Below, one piece after another: positions 28,401-37,390 of a stretch of 64,000 nucleotides of DNA. A program made the translations under genes and the position numbers. Under the pieces are notes generated by a model. The model did not search any database and had not been told where the DNA came from. It worked only from the letters and a program-made list of their open reading frames with translations. Numbering within the stretch: the stretch's first letter is position 1; each line of letters opens with the position of its first letter. This stretch comes from Marasmitruncus massiliensis (GTDB lineage Bacteria; Bacillota; Clostridia; Oscillospirales; Ruminococcaceae): the NCBI RefSeq assembly GCF_900186535.1, contig NZ_FYDE01000005.1, forward strand, positions 286,895-350,894, in the 5' to 3' direction.

Positions 28401-31400
28401 AGGCTGGTACAGCGTATTACCTTGTTACGGACAGCGGCGCAGCCGCTCCGGTGAGCATGGCGGTAAAAGCGGGTACTTCTCTCGGTTCCGTAAACGGAAC
28501 AGTGACGGGCAAAGCCGTTACTCTGACGGCGGGGGCGAAAGATATTTATGTGGTCGTGGAGGATTCGGCGGGTAATATCAGCACCCCATTAAAAATCGAG
28601 GCGGCGGCGTATGTCGCGCCTGATACCACAGCTCCCGTCGTCTCTTCGGTAACGGTGCCTACCAACGGAACTTATTTGCCCGGAACTTATTTGGACTTCA
28701 CAGTAAATTTCAGTGAGAGTGTGGCTGTCACCGGCTCACCGTACATCTCGCTGACGATTGGTTTAGATTCTAGAAATGCAATTTATCAAAGCGGCAGCGG
28801 CACAACGGCGCTGGTCTTTCGTTATACGGTACAGGCGGACGACAGCGACAGCGACGGCATCACCGTCGGCACGTCGTTAAACGCCAGCGGCGGCACCATC
28901 CGGGATGCCGCAGGAAACGATGCAAATTTGGCGCTGAACAGCGTGGGCAGCACGGGCGGCGTACTGGTGAATCCCCCGGCTCCTTCTATCAGCGGCCAGC
29001 CATCCCCTCAAATGGTGGATGAGGGTCAGACGGCTACTTTCTCGGTTACGGCAACCGGAGAGGGTTTAACCTACAAGTGGCAGGTTGACACCGGCAGCGG
29101 CTTTTCCTACATTCCAAACGGTGGAGTATACAGCGGAGCCACAACGGCGACGCTGACCATCACAGGAATAACCGCAGGGATGAACGGCTATCAATACCGC
29201 GCCGTCGTTGCAGGCACCTACCTGCCTGCCGTTACCTCAAACTCGGTCCTGCTAACGGTAAACGCCGCCCCTACCTACACCATCACCGCCGCCCCGACCA
29301 GCAAAGATTTTGGTTCACTGGCAGTGGGCTACAGTGCCCCGGCAACGCAGACCGTGACCATCACAAACACCGGAAACTCCAGCGTGACGCTGACCCAGCC
29401 GACCAGCACCAACTACTCCATCGGCGCACTCAGCACCACCACACTGGCGGCAAACGGCACGGCTACCTTTACCGTTGCACCGAAAGCCAGTCTTGCAGTG
29501 GGTAATTATAATGAAACGCTGACCGTAAGCACCAACCACAGCACCAATGCTACGGTAGAACTGAGTTTCTCTGTAACGGCGGTTCCCACTTACACCATTA
29601 CAGCCGACCCGGTAACCAAGGATTTCGGATCGCTGACAATCGGCTATATTGCCCCGGCAGCGCAGACCGTCACCATCACAAACACCGGAAACTCCAGCGT
29701 GACCCTGACCCAGCCGACCAGCACCAACTATACCATCGGGACACTCAGTACCACCACACTGGCGGCAAACGGGACGGCCACCTTTACCATTACGCCGAAA
29801 ACCGGTCTTGCAGTGGGGAATTATAATGAAACCCTGACCGTAAGCACCAACCACAGCACCAATGCTACGGTAAGTTTAAGTTTTTCTGTGACGGCGGCTC
29901 CTACCTACACCATCACCGCCGACCCGGTAACCAAGGATTTTGGATCGCTGACAATCGGCTACATTGCCCCAGCAGCGCAGACTGTCACCATCACAAACAC
30001 CGGAAACTCCAGCGTGACGCTGATCCAGCCGACCAGCACCAACTATACCATCGGGACACTCAGTACCACCACACTGGCGGCAAACGGCACAGCTACCTTT
30101 ACCGTTGCACCGAAAGCTGGTCTTGCAGTGGGGAATTATAATGAAACGCTGACCGTAAGCACCAACCAAAGCACCAATGCTACGGTAAGTTTAAGTTTCT
30201 CTGTGACGGCGGCTCCGAACTACACCGTCACCTTCAACCCGAACGACGGCACGGTCAGTGAAACTTCACGCTTGGTTGCACCCGGTGCTGCGGTAGGAAC
30301 GCTCCCGACACCGACACGCTCTGGCAGTTACAGCTTTGACGGCTGGTATACGGCGGCAAGCGGCGGAATTCAAATCTCCGCAGGCACAACCGTCAGTGCA
30401 AATGTGACCTACTATGCTCATTGGACTTACACCGGTGGCGGTGGAGGTGGCGGCGGCAGCTCCTCAAACGACAACAGCAGCCCTGTCATCGTCACCCCAC
30501 CCGCACCGGATAAGCCGAATTCACCCACTCAGGGGGAAATCAAGGTTCCCGGCACAGTGGACGGCAAGGGCAATGTCACAGTGAGCCTCACTGACAAAAC
30601 TGTGACTGACGCTTTTGATAAAGCATTGGCTGAGGCCAAGAAAAACGGCACGGAGCAAAATGGCATCACGGTGGTTCTCCGTGTGGACACCGGTAGCAAG
30701 ACCGGTTCTCATGTTACGGTCAATCTGCCAAAGGCCGTGCAGGATGCCATCATTGCAAAGAAAATCGTCAACACCATTGTGGTGGTAGATAACCCCGACA
30801 TCAGAGTCGGTATGGATTTGGCGACCGTACAGGAAATCAATAAGCAGGCAAAATCTGATGTAAATATCACCGCCACCCGCACGGACAGCGGTAAGCTGAC
30901 GACCGAGGCGAAAAAGGCGATTGGTAGCCGTCCGGTATTTGACCTCAAGGTGAACTACGGCAACGGCAAGGCGGTCAGCAGTTTCGGCTCAGGCAGCGTA
31001 TCGGTAACCATCCCATATACCCTCGGTGCAAATGAAAAGGCGGGGAATGTGCAGGCTGTGTATGTGGACAGCAAGGGTAAGGTGCATTGGCTGATAAACT
31101 CGGTCTATGACAGTGCGGAAAAGGTACTGCGCTTCAGCACAGATCATTTTTCCACCTACGGCATCGGCTATAAACAGGCCAACACCGCATTTACTGACAT
31201 TGCAGGCCATTGGGCAAAGGAAGATATTGAGTTTGTGGCAAGCCGTGGGCTGTTCAGCGGAACTTCTGAAACCAAGTTCAGCCCGAACACCGCTATGACA
31301 AGAGGAATGTTCGTCACGGCACTGGGGAGGCTTGCAAACGCCGATGTGAGCGGCTACGCAAAGAGCACCTTCAGCGATGTGAAAGACGACGCCTACTATA

Positions 31401-32035
31401 TGGGTTACATTGAGTGGGCAAGTAAAAACAACATTGTAAACGGGGTTGGCAATGGAAAGTTTGCCCCGGATCAGTCCATCACCCGTGAGCAAATGGCGGT
31501 CATTATGAGCAATTATGCCAAGACCATCGGTTGTACTCTGCCGAAGGTCCATGTGGAAAATATCTTTGCCGACAACGGCAAAATCAGTACCTACGCCAAG
31601 GAAGCCGTGAAGCAGATGCAAATGGCAGGCGTGATCAGCGGCAAAAACGGCAATCTCTATGATCCGCAGGGTACAGCCACAAGAGCCGAGGTGTCCGCTG
31701 TTCTGCGCCGCTTTGTGAAGCTGGCGATCTCCAGCGACACAGCGCAGGGCTGGTCCATGAACGATTCCGGCAAATGGATGTACTTCAAGGACGGCAAGCC
31801 CCTCACCGGCAAGCAGGACATCGACGGGGCGACCTATACCTTTGACCAGTACGGTGTGACAGCGGATGTGCCGAAGAATTTGCGGTACACCACCTACACC
31901 GTGCAAAAGGGCGATAGCTTCTGGAGCATATCCCGCAAGCTGGGCTGCCCCATGAGCGAGCTGGAACGACTGAACAACAAGAGCCGGTTTTCTCTTATTC
32001 TCCCCGGCGAGGTGCTGAGAGTACCGGAGAAGTAA
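25484..32035 (+). CDS. Giant SLH surface protein 2 (beta-helix/ASH modules, LysM end)
   Basis: A 2183-aa exported protein. Signal peptide 1-27; Ig-like segment about 100-150; two beta-helix regions of pectate-lyase-like turns (about 165-420 and 450-940); Ig/cadherin-like domains (945-1262); three nearly identical 105-aa choice-of-anchor/ASH-type repeats (1265-1579); an InlB-B-like repeat; poly-Gly linker; the conserved pre-SLH domain (about 1673-1890); three SLH domains (1899-2083); one choline-binding-type unit; and a LysM domain (2136-2183) that binds peptidoglycan. Only this giant ends in LysM. It is translationally coupled to the zinc-ribbon gene and so to the LemA operon. A GEMM-I-like element follows. 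Confidence 0.88.
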   Translation: MNKRLLSMFLALCMIVTMLPVSAMAEEIHTAIGGRVEIISFAPLTETKKAVSLGTSIEDLELPETLTATVRTAVPADENSTQDSGSPETATPTTAAEPEWEETTGDIPVEWDSPDYDMDTEGVYIFTPVIVGYTVSAPLPELTVTVGEPVLDMRGIGLLSIEDTDVAAIDDTGYATLQEAVNAVAEGQTIKLLDDINLTATVETLSSSTKSFTLDLNGKMLRSSDKLNLLHRGSGTLTVTDSKGGGKIEHGSIWQAISNLNYGTIIVSDTEIITTSGDGRGIVNVAGTLVVSRSKVSGGTGIENSSGTVTISNSTITGTSSSGNAYGIYSIQKCTINISGSTISGEGNGSGLYGIRNTNGGTVNVSGSPSVIKGKSYAMHGVTPTLNGVIATASADYDGGSAVAYDAGSIASYKYLKFEPAPVVNYDLWVGGVRVTSDNKDGITGAGITGTVIYDSDTNTLTLNGATINGAYEGTWIDSTTSAYYGIYADTALKIEMVGDSTIMGKNLANIASIGIYTGSTLNLSGSGSLYVSGGTGKFSVGIYSGGSITIEGGRVTAVGAAATQTSIGIASNGNITIHDGEVEALANTGASISWGMMATNAITINDGEVTASGKTGLHTNAAAGSVTISDGMVTANGSEVGIAGAVTVTGGTVTVKSDAKALNGSLTTSGYEGCIVTAGANKNGDGAGAYNAENLATYKYIKVEPGVASTNVAQIGSTGYPTLQAAVDAVSDGQTITLLDDINLTTTVEIPSTMVKSFALDLNGKTLSANKSTVITHLGTGTLTIADSVSGGMVIGHANSSTINNFGIMHISGGTVSSTYINTTTIFSSGSLHVSGGIVRQDGGGSQTIYNTGTVTVSGGMIEHQNGSAIINYDSGNIIIASGTPVIKGSHMVMNTPPDLSGYANVRITASKTKIDGTETSVITKEDIDTNIKVGAYKYLKFEPDVISPVLSAGSVDRTSDIAATIGFTTDKAGTAYYLVTDSGAAAPVSMAVKAGTSLGSVNGTVTGKAVTLTAGAKDIYVVVEDSAGNISTPLKIEAAAYVAPDTTAPVVSSVTVPTNGTYLPGTYLDFTVNFSESVAVTGSPYISLTIGLDSRNAIYQSGSGTTALVFRYTVQADDSDSDGITVGTSLNASGGTIRDAAGNDANLALNSVGSTGGVLVNPPAPSISGQPSPQMVDEGQTATFSVTATGEGLTYKWQVDTGSGFSYIPNGGVYSGATTATLTITGITAGMNGYQYRAVVAGTYLPAVTSNSVLLTVNAAPTYTITAAPTSKDFGSLAVGYSAPATQTVTITNTGNSSVTLTQPTSTNYSIGALSTTTLAANGTATFTVAPKASLAVGNYNETLTVSTNHSTNATVELSFSVTAVPTYTITADPVTKDFGSLTIGYIAPAAQTVTITNTGNSSVTLTQPTSTNYTIGTLSTTTLAANGTATFTITPKTGLAVGNYNETLTVSTNHSTNATVSLSFSVTAAPTYTITADPVTKDFGSLTIGYIAPAAQTVTITNTGNSSVTLIQPTSTNYTIGTLSTTTLAANGTATFTVAPKAGLAVGNYNETLTVSTNQSTNATVSLSFSVTAAPNYTVTFNPNDGTVSETSRLVAPGAAVGTLPTPTRSGSYSFDGWYTAASGGIQISAGTTVSANVTYYAHWTYTGGGGGGGGSSSNDNSSPVIVTPPAPDKPNSPTQGEIKVPGTVDGKGNVTVSLTDKTVTDAFDKALAEAKKNGTEQNGITVVLRVDTGSKTGSHVTVNLPKAVQDAIIAKKIVNTIVVVDNPDIRVGMDLATVQEINKQAKSDVNITATRTDSGKLTTEAKKAIGSRPVFDLKVNYGNGKAVSSFGSGSVSVTIPYTLGANEKAGNVQAVYVDSKGKVHWLINSVYDSAEKVLRFSTDHFSTYGIGYKQANTAFTDIAGHWAKEDIEFVASRGLFSGTSETKFSPNTAMTRGMFVTALGRLANADVSGYAKSTFSDVKDDAYYMGYIEWASKNNIVNGVGNGKFAPDQSITREQMAVIMSNYAKTIGCTLPKVHVENIFADNGKISTYAKEAVKQMQMAGVISGKNGNLYDPQGTATRAEVSAVLRRFVKLAISSDTAQGWSMNDSGKWMYFKDGKPLTGKQDIDGATYTFDQYGVTADVPKNLRYTTYTVQKGDSFWSISRKLGCPMSELERLNNKSRFSLILPGEVLRVPEK
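29276..30220 (+). repeat. Three tandem 315-bp coding repeats
   Basis: Units start at 29276, 29591 and 29906, an exact 315-bp period (105 aa) with very high identity, especially between units 2 and 3. Each encodes a DFGSLTIGY...VTITNTGNSSVTL type ASH-like domain. The high identity points to recent duplication or gene conversion. Confidence 0.9.
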
Positions 32036-32052
32036 AATAACAAATAAATAAA

Positions 32053-32132
32053 GCTATGGGCAAACCCGGTTAAAGCCGGGGTCGAAAGCCGAGGGTCTAA
32101 GGTGTCTTAGGACGCTATGATAGTCTGGCTGC
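32053..32132 (+). ncRNA. GEMM-I c-di-GMP riboswitch aptamer, copy 2 (core altered)
   Basis: Same landmarks as copies 1 and 3 (GGGCAAACC, GGGTCTAAGG, ATGATAGTCTGGCTGC), but the core strand reads GTCGAAAGCC instead of GACGCAAAGCC: one substitution and one deleted base. The P2 loop is TAAA. It sits about 18 nt behind giant gene 2. Ligand binding may be lost. Confidence 0.75.
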
Positions 32133-32141
32133 AAAGAAGCT

Positions 32142-32186
32142 GCAAGGGCCTGCTCTCTATTCTAAGGGCGGGCCCTTGCCATATTT
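32142..32186 (+). terminator. Terminator behind riboswitch copy 2
   Basis: GCAAGGGCC (32142-32150) pairs with GGCCCTTGC (32171-32179), with further pairing inside, then ATATTTT. Confidence 0.7.
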
Positions 32187-32253
32187 TACGGCCATTTGCG
32201 TTATTAGGAAAATGAAAAAAACAAGCTGATTTTAAGAAAACAGCCACAACAGC

Positions 32254-32294
32254 AAAAAGGCAGCCTTTCCGCCGAAGGGAATGACTGCCTTTTT
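32254..32294 (-). terminator. Bidirectional terminator of the kinase 2 operon
   Basis: AAAAAGGCAG (32254-32263) pairs with CTGCCTTTTT (32285-32294), placed after the stop of the minus-strand kinase. The hairpin and loop resemble the one at 7451-7491. Confidence 0.75.
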
Positions 32295-32330
32295 CGATAA
32301 AACCAGATACGGTTTACTGCGCATCCACAG

Positions 32331-34265
32331 CTACCTTGGTAAGGGCTCCCTTTGCTCTACCCCTATTGGCAGGGATACTTCCGCATGGAAGCCCTTTTTA
32401 TCCGCATACAAATTGATTACCCCGCCGTACCGTTCCACCGTTTCCAGCACTGATGGGATACCTAAACCAAAGCCGGAGCGTTTGGAGGATACATATTTTC
32501 CTCCTCGGATGTTCAACTTCCCATCAAAGCTGTTGTCCACCACAAACTCCAGCTGTCCGTCCTGCAACCGCCCTGCGATAAAAATTGTTTTTTCATTATT
32601 CTTCTGACGCTGGCAGGCTTCTGTCGCGTTCTCCAGCAGGTTTCCGAGAAGTCCGCATAAATCGACCATGGGAAAGTCCAGCTTTGCAGGTAGCATCAGT
32701 CTGGAGCGGAACCGGATGTCTCTGGACTGCGCCAGACCGCTGTAATATTGCACCAACGCATCCAGTTCAATGTTCTCGGTGAGGCGCCCGATACGGGTAC
32801 CCTCATTGATAACCGTAATTCCGCGGATATAGTTTTCGAGCTCCTCCCGGTGTCCATCCCCGGAAAGTGCCATCAGGGTGCGAAGATGATGCCGGAAGTC
32901 ATGGCGCAGCTTGGCGCTTTCCTCAACCTTTTGGTTGATTTGGCGCAGATGCTCCACCTGCATGGCAAGTTGGCGCTTCATCTGGCGCTGCTCCTCGGCA
33001 TAAATCAGGCTGTGCTGGTAGCCCATGGCAACGTCCTTCCATAAGACCATGCCCACGGAGAGAACCAGTCCAAGACCTCCCCATTCCTGAAACCATCCGC
33101 CCAACACAGGTTCGTAGTTGGGTAGCAGACGATCCCATGCAAAAGCGCAGGCATACAGAATATCTGTATAAAGCAGAAGCGCCGCATTCTCCATATTGCG
33201 CCGTACTGCCATAATGGCTGTTCCCAAAAGATAGAGAGCTGTTAAAAGCTTGAAAGCGAAAATTACATGGGAAAAGACAAGCATCACAGGCAACGTGAGT
33301 TGTGAGGCAAATGCGCCGTACAGCAAGGCCAGCGTGCTGATTGAACCGGCCGCAATTCCGCTGACAAACCGAAGCCGCCTTTCGGTGTCACAAATACGAT
33401 TGTGAAGCAGGAGGACAAGCAACGTCATCAGATACCCGCTTACCAGTTCCACCGTATACCATGGCTGTACAGGCAACGCAAGAATCCCATGTACAATGGA
33501 GTAAGAAAGAAATACGGAGGCGGTCAGACATAAAAGGGCAAAAAGCCAGATATTGTTCCTGCGGCGGGTACGCAGAGCGAGATAAAGGCTGAAAACAGCC
33601 ATCATCAGGGTGGCCGTCACCACAATCAGGCAGATTCCAATCCGCAGCCCCCGTGTGGTGTTTACGTGCAAGGGCTCTCCGAAAGCGGGCGGATAGACAA
33701 GACCGCTGTATACCCAGGAGTGGTCGCTGACCGCCAGCAGAAGAGTTGCCTTGCCGGAGGCCTCAAAGGTGATGATGCGGCATTGGGTCTGATCCCGGTA
33801 GCTTTGCGAATCCGGCTCGCCCATCTGCAGCTTTAGCTTGTCATTGACATAAAACCGGTATGCGGAATAGATTTCCGGTAGTTCAATGGCGTATGTGTGC
33901 TCCGTTTCCGGCAGGTAAAGGGTTATGGCATAGCTGGCGCTGCCGTGGGGGGAGTGGCGGAAGTCACCTGCGGCAAGATTGGATTCTTCTCCGATGGACA
34001 GGTACTGATAATTGTCTCCCTGCCGCTTCAGGGTTTCCGGTGTCAGCAAGCGGTCCGGATAGTAACGCCAGCCGTCCCGCAGGTAGCGAATCGGCATGTC
34101 CGTCCAGTCTGTTTCCGAAAGATAGAGCGTGCCGTTGATGGCTTGCGAGGCGTCTTTTGTGTACTTATTATCGAAATGATACAGGATGAGGAAAAAAGCG
34201 GAGGAAAGGACGACCATCAAAAGCATCGCCAGAGAGCGCCGCAGAATGAAAGCTTTTTTATCCAT
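32331..34265 (-). CDS. GHKL sensor histidine kinase with extracellular 7TMR-DISM-like domain
   Basis: A 644-aa kinase. One N-terminal membrane segment is followed by a large extracellular domain (about 35-200) with a jelly-roll-like pattern, then about seven transmembrane segments (205-410), an arrangement like 7TMR-DISM receptors that bind carbohydrate-type ligands. The cytoplasmic part has H-box LRHDFRHH (H455), N-box [12 protein letters not shown] and G-box [13 protein letters not shown] 34265 has GGAGG 4 nt upstream. The gene overlaps the end of the LPXTG gene by 8 bp, so surface protein and sensor are co-produced. It converges on riboswitch copy 2. Confidence 0.87.
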   Translation of the reverse strand: MDKKAFILRRSLAMLLMVVLSSAFFLILYHFDNKYTKDASQAINGTLYLSETDWTDMPIRYLRDGWRYYPDRLLTPETLKRQGDNYQYLSIGEESNLAAGDFRHSPHGSASYAITLYLPETEHTYAIELPEIYSAYRFYVNDKLKLQMGEPDSQSYRDQTQCRIITFEASGKATLLLAVSDHSWVYSGLVYPPAFGEPLHVNTTRGLRIGICLIVVTATLMMAVFSLYLALRTRRRNNIWLFALLCLTASVFLSYSIVHGILALPVQPWYTVELVSGYLMTLLVLLLHNRICDTERRLRFVSGIAAGSISTLALLYGAFASQLTLPVMLVFSHVIFAFKLLTALYLLGTAIMAVRRNMENAALLLYTDILYACAFAWDRLLPNYEPVLGGWFQEWGGLGLVLSVGMVLWKDVAMGYQHSLIYAEEQRQMKRQLAMQVEHLRQINQKVEESAKLRHDFRHHLRTLMALSGDGHREELENYIRGITVINEGTRIGRLTENIELDALVQYYSGLAQSRDIRFRSRLMLPAKLDFPMVDLCGLLGNLLENATEACQRQKNNEKTIFIAGRLQDGQLEFVVDNSFDGKLNIRGGKYVSSKRSGFGLGIPSVLETVERYGGVINLYADKKGFHAEVSLPIGVEQREPLPR

Positions 34266-36528
34266 GGCGCCTCCTCTTGAAAAACACAACTCCCCCGGCG
34301 GCCAGAAGCAGACCGCCTGTTACAGGAAGCAGTGGGGGCAGACCCTCCTCTTTTTCGGATGCCTCTGCCGTATCCAAAATGGTATAGGTTCCGGTTTGAT
34401 TGACCGTAAACTGAAGAATGCTATCCTCATAAATCGTATCCACAAGCTGTTCACCCGACCCATTACGAACAGATATTTCAGCATTCTCTGAAACAGGCGT
34501 ATAGCGGAGGCGTATGATGGTGCCGGGAAGCTCCGTAACTACGGTTCCGGCGGCCTCCACAGAAAAAAGAATCTTCCTGTCTTCCGGCTGAGTCAGTATG
34601 ACCGTCAGAGTATCCGTATCCGACAGGTTCAGCGCTAAAAGCAGCTTGCTTGGAATGCTGACGGTTACATCGCCGGAGCCAAACACCACGTTTTCTTCCT
34701 CTGTGCAGAGATCCCCCAGACGCAGACCGGAAATGACGGTTTGGGTGGGAGAATAGGATTCGTAAACTGCGGCAGACTCCTGAGAACCCGAAATTTCCTC
34801 TTGGGGTGTCTTGTTTCCATCTGGCAACGGGTTCAGCACTGCCTTGACATTGCTATCGGGCTGTGATGCCACATGATTTTCCGGTTCCAGCGAAGCATCA
34901 TTTACCGCTTCATGAGAATGGGAGACATCGGAATACACCGGTACCGCCGATGGGGCTACCACGGCAGGAGTTCCGGCTGCCGGTTTTTCTGTCACAGGAG
35001 CCTGCACAGATAAATTGTTATCGCTGTTATCCTTTTCGTTCTTTTGAGAGTCGTCTGGTGTCTGTGAAGCGGTTGGAGCCGGTCCGGTTTCACCGGATGC
35101 GGAATCCTGATTTTCCTGCGGCTTTTTTGATTCTCCCGGAGCGGAGCCGGAATCCTGTGCCGCATCATTGGACTCGGAGGATGAATTATCCGGAGCAGGC
35201 GTGTGATTACCTCCGCTCTGATGATTATCATCCTTGGAATTACCGGGTGTCTGCGGAGCAGTTGGGGCTGGCTGGGTACCTGACCCTGCATTGCTGCCGC
35301 CTGCGTCGCCGCCGTCCCGGTCACCGCCGGAATAATCGAGGATACTCAGTTCACCGTCATATTGAAATGTCAGAACACCCGTCTGACCGCCGGGATAGGT
35401 CACCTTTAACTCATAAGTGCTTCCGCCCTCAAAGATTCGCTGGGAGAGCTGGAGGCCGTCGGAAACAAACAGGAATCCATCACTTAAGCTTACCCATTCC
35501 TCGCCATCCTGCCGCAGCCACACAGCAAATTCATCCAGCTGTTCCTCCTGTGCAGAAGAAAGCACCCATGGAAAACGCAGGAAGCCCCGTCCGGCGACGC
35601 AGCAGTTGATGTCCGGCTCTCCGGGCGTTTGGATCGAGACAGCGCAAAGCTGCCTGGGCAGAGAAACACCGTCTGCCAGTGTATATTCCGTTCCCAAATC
35701 GGGCGACGTCCATGCGTAATAAACGTTAGCCGAAGTCGTATCCACGGCATCCAAATTCCATTCGCCGGACGTCAAATCGTAATAATTGCCCTGTGCATCA
35801 TAGCCGGAAAAGCCCATGACAGACGCGGAAAACCAGTCGGTAAGCGTCTCCTGTGAGGTTCCAATGGCAAATGCCACGGCATCTGTTCGGTCGGGTTCAT
35901 CAAAGCCGGTCAGAGTGATTGCCGCAGGTGTTACGGTAGACATCGGAGCGGATATTTGTACGGAAATTGAGATAGTATCCGCCAGCCCATCTGCCAGCGC
36001 CGCTCCTTCCGGAATGACAATCGTTCCGACAGCGGTGTATCTTCCGGGCACTTCTGCATCCACAGTACTGAAATCCCATGTGACAGGCATTGAAATCTCA
36101 TAGGCAGTGCCGTCTTTCTCTGCTGTACCGGAAATAGCAACAGAGTCGAGTGCGTTATGTAACTGCGTAAAACCGGTATCGCCGCGAACCATGTCCAATG
36201 TACCCATGAGGGCATCCGGTACAGTATAGGAAATGACACTGCCGGTATAATCAAAACTTCCGGGTGATAAATCATCTTCGACCGTATCCGGTATATCTGT
36301 GCTGTCATTTGTTTCGGCAGGACTGCCGACTGTATCGACCGGTTCAGATTCGGAAGGTGTGGCGGTTCCGACGGGAATGTCCGAACCGGTACCGTTGCCG
36401 GAATCGGTAAGTATATCTAAAATTTCTGTTTCGGCAGAAACCAAGGGTGCATTTGCCGCCAGTACGGAAGGTGCGAGCATTCCGCAGAGCAAGAGAACGA
36501 TTAAAATCAGTGTAAGTATCCGCTTCAT
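34258..36528 (-). CDS. LPXTG-anchored surface protein between kinase and regulator genes
   Basis: A 756-aa protein. Signal peptide 1-24; Ig-like segment about 95-200 with the same PVTWDFSTVDAEVPGRY pattern as in the giant proteins; middle beta-rich domain to about 385; a long low-complexity Gly/Asn/Ser/Pro linker (390-580); a C-terminal beta domain; and a sorting signal: LPVTG (about 734-738), hydrophobic stretch, KRRRHG tail. Sortase would attach it to peptidoglycan; no sortase is in the window. ATGA overlap with the regulator and 8-bp overlap with the kinase show a tight operon. It may sense or present the kinase's signal (inference). Confidence 0.82.
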   Translation of the reverse strand: MKRILTLILIVLLLCGMLAPSVLAANAPLVSAETEILDILTDSGNGTGSDIPVGTATPSESEPVDTVGSPAETNDSTDIPDTVEDDLSPGSFDYTGSVISYTVPDALMGTLDMVRGDTGFTQLHNALDSVAISGTAEKDGTAYEISMPVTWDFSTVDAEVPGRYTAVGTIVIPEGAALADGLADTISISVQISAPMSTVTPAAITLTGFDEPDRTDAVAFAIGTSQETLTDWFSASVMGFSGYDAQGNYYDLTSGEWNLDAVDTTSANVYYAWTSPDLGTEYTLADGVSLPRQLCAVSIQTPGEPDINCCVAGRGFLRFPWVLSSAQEEQLDEFAVWLRQDGEEWVSLSDGFLFVSDGLQLSQRIFEGGSTYELKVTYPGGQTGVLTFQYDGELSILDYSGGDRDGGDAGGSNAGSGTQPAPTAPQTPGNSKDDNHQSGGNHTPAPDNSSSESNDAAQDSGSAPGESKKPQENQDSASGETGPAPTASQTPDDSQKNEKDNSDNNLSVQAPVTEKPAAGTPAVVAPSAVPVYSDVSHSHEAVNDASLEPENHVASQPDSNVKAVLNPLPDGNKTPQEEISGSQESAAVYESYSPTQTVISGLRLGDLCTEEENVVFGSGDVTVSIPSKLLLALNLSDTDTLTVILTQPEDRKILFSVEAAGTVVTELPGTIIRLRYTPVSENAEISVRNGSGEQLVDTIYEDSILQFTVNQTGTYTILDTAEASEKEEGLPPLLPVTGGLLLAAGGVVFFKRRRHG

Positions 36529-37250
36529 ATCTCATCCCCCCGCAGCGAGCCTGCTGAAAGACTCAGACGCTGCTGCTGTACCTGCTTTTGCAGGCGGCGG
36601 CTGATAGGCAGCCGTTCCCCGTTTTTCAGGATAAGTGAATCGGCGGCAAGCTCCCGAACTTCCTTTAAATTGACCACAACACCCTTAAAGCAGGACATAA
36701 ATTGCGGATAAACTGTGAGCTGCTCGGACAGTTCTGCAAAGCTTCCCGATACAGGGACAAGGCAGTCCTTTAAATGGACACAGGCACAGCGGTTCTGGTA
36801 ATCGGCATAAAGAATACAGCTCAGGGAAATTTCCAGCGGCTGGTTTTTGGTTATAACCGAAACGGAGGGGTCGCTGACCGGTTCTGCAATTTTACAGTAA
36901 TGCAAGGCCCGGGAGAGTTTTTCCAGTGTAGCAGGTTTTACGATGTAATCCGCCGCCCGGACGTCGTAGCTTTTTACGCCGAATTCCGAGCTGGTGGTAA
37001 GGAATATCAGATTGACCTTCTCATCAAGCTGCCGCAGCTTCAGTGCGCAGTCCACGCCGTTTTCGTTATTCAAAAAAATATCCATAAACACAACATCATA
37101 GCTGCCCGGTATGTAATCAGCAAGCAGTTGACTGCCGCTGTGAAACTCTGTGATATGTATGGTCTGCCGCTCTGTTTCTTCATATTGCTTTAAAAGGCTG
37201 CGGAGTATTTCACACTCATCCGCCATATCATCTACAATTGCCGCATTCAT
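36525..37250 (-). CDS. LytTR-family response regulator 2
   Basis: A 241-aa protein: receiver domain (1-118; D7/D8, phospho-acceptor D57 in VVFMDIF, T85/T86, K105) and LytTR domain (about 135-235; FMSCFKGVVVNLKEV in the position of the usual RS-YLVN motif). ATG 37250 is preferred over upstream starts because GAGGAGGG lies 7 nt before it. GACCGCTTG direct repeats lie at the -35 of its own promoter and are repeated before two more cassettes, so autoregulation and control of three surface-protein cassettes is the simplest reading. Confidence 0.88.
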   Translation of the reverse strand: MNAAIVDDMADECEILRSLLKQYEETERQTIHITEFHSGSQLLADYIPGSYDVVFMDIFLNNENGVDCALKLRQLDEKVNLIFLTTSSEFGVKSYDVRAADYIVKPATLEKLSRALHYCKIAEPVSDPSVSVITKNQPLEISLSCILYADYQNRCACVHLKDCLVPVSGSFAELSEQLTVYPQFMSCFKGVVVNLKEVRELAADSLILKNGERLPISRRLQKQVQQQRLSLSAGSLRGDEI

Positions 37251-37289
37251 TTGAAATCCCTCCTCTGCATACAATTTTCCATTTAACAT

Positions 37290-37320
37290 TATACCATAAA
37301 TCCCGGAAAAATGTTGACCG
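37290..37320 (-). promoter_or_regulatory. Promoter of regulator 2 operon
   Basis: On the minus strand a perfect -10 TATAAT and, 18 bp upstream, TCAACA as -35 (4/6). The direct-repeat operator at 37316-37344 abuts or overlaps this -35, consistent with autoregulation. Confidence 0.55.
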
Positions 37321-37344
37321 CTTGTGCAGATTTTCGACCGCTTG
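37316..37344 (+). promoter_or_regulatory. Direct-repeat operator B1 (LytTR-type)
   Basis: GACCGCTTG occurs at 37316-37324 and 37336-37344, a 20-bp period. It lies between the regulator 2 promoter (minus) and the cassette 1 promoter (plus: TTGAAA 37356-37361, 17-bp spacer, TACCCT 37379-37384). Repeated exactly at 43162 and 50406. Confidence 0.7.
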
Positions 37345-37390
37345 ATCATAACCCGTTGAAAACCTCTTGACAAAATGCTACCCTAATAAA

